The notes under the pieces were generated by a model. That model was not told the origin of the DNA, ran no database searches, and saw nothing but the letters and a program-made list of their open reading frames with translations. From contig CAIVHJ010000046.1 of NCBI GenBank assembly GCA_903905665.1, forward strand, positions 1-6,983: a DNA stretch of 6,983 nucleotides. Reading direction: 5' to 3'. Positions 6,587 to 6,983 of this stretch are shown here, piece by piece (positions within the stretch are counted from its first letter, which is position 1; every line of letters begins with the position of its first letter). The stretch is from an uncultured Phycisphaerales bacterium (GTDB lineage: Bacteria; Planctomycetota; Phycisphaerae; UBA1845; CAIVHJ01). Position numbers and translations under genes: made by a program.

Positions 6587-6626
6587 GAAGGACACACAAG
6601 CGATCATTCCTTCCGGCCGTTTTTTT
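6587..6626 (+). terminator. Candidate terminator of the structured RNA
   Basis: GAAGGA (6587-6592) pairs with TCCTTC (6608-6613) around a 15-base loop, followed by CGGCCG and seven T (6620-6626). The T run is good, but the stem is short and lies 6 bases away from it. Alternatively GGCCGTT at the end may pair far upstream with AACGGCC (6453-6459). Termination here is plausible rather than firm. Confidence 0.35.
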
Positions 6627-6683
6627 GCGCCCCCAGCCAGTCGTTCAATTGCGAGTATCGCGGGCCCAGAGACATACCCAAAG

Positions 6684-6702
6684 ACCGGAAGTACTTCCCG
6701 GT
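6684..6702. repeat. Near-perfect palindrome
   Basis: ACCGG and CCGGT flank the palindrome AAGTACTT with one extra C on the right arm. It could be a dimeric protein site or a hairpin with almost no loop. It lies about 60 bases after the T run that may end the large RNA. Confidence 0.5.
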
Positions 6703-6753
6703 TGTCACTCCAATATCCTATCTCACAGGTATTTCATTGTGGAAAGGTTGATT

Positions 6754-6799
6754 CAAGCCGGTTTCGTGACGCACGCACTGTCACGGCCTACCGGGCTTG
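6754..6799. repeat. Long two-part hairpin
   Basis: CAAGCCGG (6754-6761) pairs with 6791-6799 with one bulged G. After a small internal loop, CGTGAC (6765-6770) pairs with GTCACG (6780-6785) around a 9-base loop. That makes fourteen pairs in total. The strand of any transcript cannot be decided. Confidence 0.6.
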
Positions 6800-6897
6800 T
6801 CGTTTGTTGGTTGCGGTGTCTTCGAAAATCATCCGATGCATCCACCCACTCTTTCCATTGCGGCGGAAGCCCCGGACCGATTGCTGCTTCAGACTTC

Positions 6898-6944
6898 GCC
6901 CCTCGGGTGCTCACGTACAGGGAGTACGCTGCGCGCCTCGGGGC
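6898..6944. repeat. Hairpin with symmetric internal loop
   Basis: GCCCC (6898-6902) pairs with GGGGC (6940-6944), then GG (6905-6906) with CC (6936-6937). The inner stem CGTAC (6914-6918) pairs with GTACG (6924-6928) around AGGGA. Between the outer stems is TC facing TC; on the minus strand this reads GA facing GA, which can form the stable tandem sheared G-A pairs common in structured RNA. That hints at a minus-strand transcript. Confidence 0.55.
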
Positions 6945-6983
6945 TCGTCTTCCTTGCATTAGGCCAATTGCAGCGCCCGTGGG

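Larger units (their letters stand above)
5600..6626 (+). ncRNA. Large structured non-coding RNA, family not recognised
   Basis: About 1 kb without a credible gene breaks up into dense hairpins. Stems found by eye include: 5607-5612/5622-5627; 5655-5660/5765-5770 enclosing 5662-5674/5736-5748 (12 of 13 paired), 5681-5687/5710-5716 and a GUGACA stem with GCAA loop; 5860-5869/5874-5883 (GAAA loop) inside 5852-5855/5888-5891; 5901-5907/5913-5919; 5969-5978/5984-5993; 6042-6051/6056-6065 (UUCG loop); 6145-6151/6184-6190 enclosing 6161-6169/6174-6182 (UCCG loop); 6202-6206/6229-6233 enclosing 6210-6214/6221-6225; 6316-6321/6335-6340 with an inner UUCG loop; 6402-6413/6418-6428; 6438-6441/6448-6451; 6467-6472/6484-6489. 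The GNRA and UNCG loops exist only on the plus strand, which fixes the direction. Single-stranded joins are A-rich. The 5' end is uncertain. It could be a large ornate RNA (GOLLD/ROOL-like in style) or a group II intron remnant; I cannot place it. Confidence 0.7.
6627..6983. other. Right-end region with strong inverted repeats and no convincing gene
   Basis: Reading frames are open on both strands here (for example 6702-6962 plus, 6753-6959 minus, and an unclosed plus frame from 6589 to the edge). They overlap one another, lack good start sites and match nothing I know. That is the picture expected from GC-rich non-coding sequence. The three inverted repeats listed separately suggest structured RNA or a repetitive element continuing past the right edge. 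Confidence 0.45.

Noticed and set aside
6541..6590. Group II intron domain V around GAGCC (6552-6556)
   Set aside because: The 34-base hairpin with its AGC base, two-base bulge and GAAA-type loop cannot be formed from the following sequence.
5600..6626. rRNA, RNase P RNA, tmRNA or tRNA
   Set aside because: None of the conserved core sequences of these RNAs that I know are present on either strand, and no cloverleaf with a T-loop GTTCGANTC was found.
1..6983. CRISPR array, transposase or defence-system genes
   Set aside because: No regularly spaced direct repeats and no transposase, integrase, nuclease or helicase motifs were seen in any frame.

Overview
The window looks like ordinary chromosome from a bacterium, most likely a member of the Planctomycetota. 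This assignment is an inference. It rests on the style of the secreted prenyltransferase-repeat protein at the left edge, the wording of GluRS (for example GPYFQSQR) and moderate GC content. No rRNA or other phylogenetic marker is present to confirm it.

Left part (1-4401). A secreted protein with prenyltransferase/squalene-oxidase type repeats is encoded on the minus strand and is cut by the left edge. It is divergent from a plus-strand run of psd (phosphatidylserine decarboxylase, GTG start), pssA (CDP-diacylglycerol-serine O-phosphatidyltransferase) and gltX (glutamyl-tRNA synthetase). PssA makes phosphatidylserine and Psd converts it to phosphatidylethanolamine, so the first two genes form a two-step membrane-lipid pathway. 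pssA and gltX each have a perfect TATAAT just upstream, so each may also be transcribed on its own. The divergent gap holds a large imperfect inverted repeat (914-989).

Middle (4439-5194). An OsmC/Ohr-type thiol peroxidase on the minus strand ends convergent to gltX. It diverges from a two-helix DUF2905 membrane protein on the plus strand. Their predicted promoters overlap back to back, and their -10 boxes share bases.

Right part (5195-6983). No convincing protein gene is visible. After about 400 bases of AT-rich spacer, roughly 1 kb (about 5600-6626) folds on paper into at least fourteen consecutive or nested hairpins. Several are closed by GNRA or UNCG tetraloops that make sense only on the plus strand, and the stretch ends near a T7 run. 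I read this as one large structured non-coding RNA of a family I cannot name. It resembles the large ornate bacterial RNAs or a group II intron domain I-III remnant, but no domain V or reverse transcriptase is seen. This is the most interesting item in the window. Downstream, 6627-6983 carries three further strong inverted repeats and may be a second structured or repetitive element.
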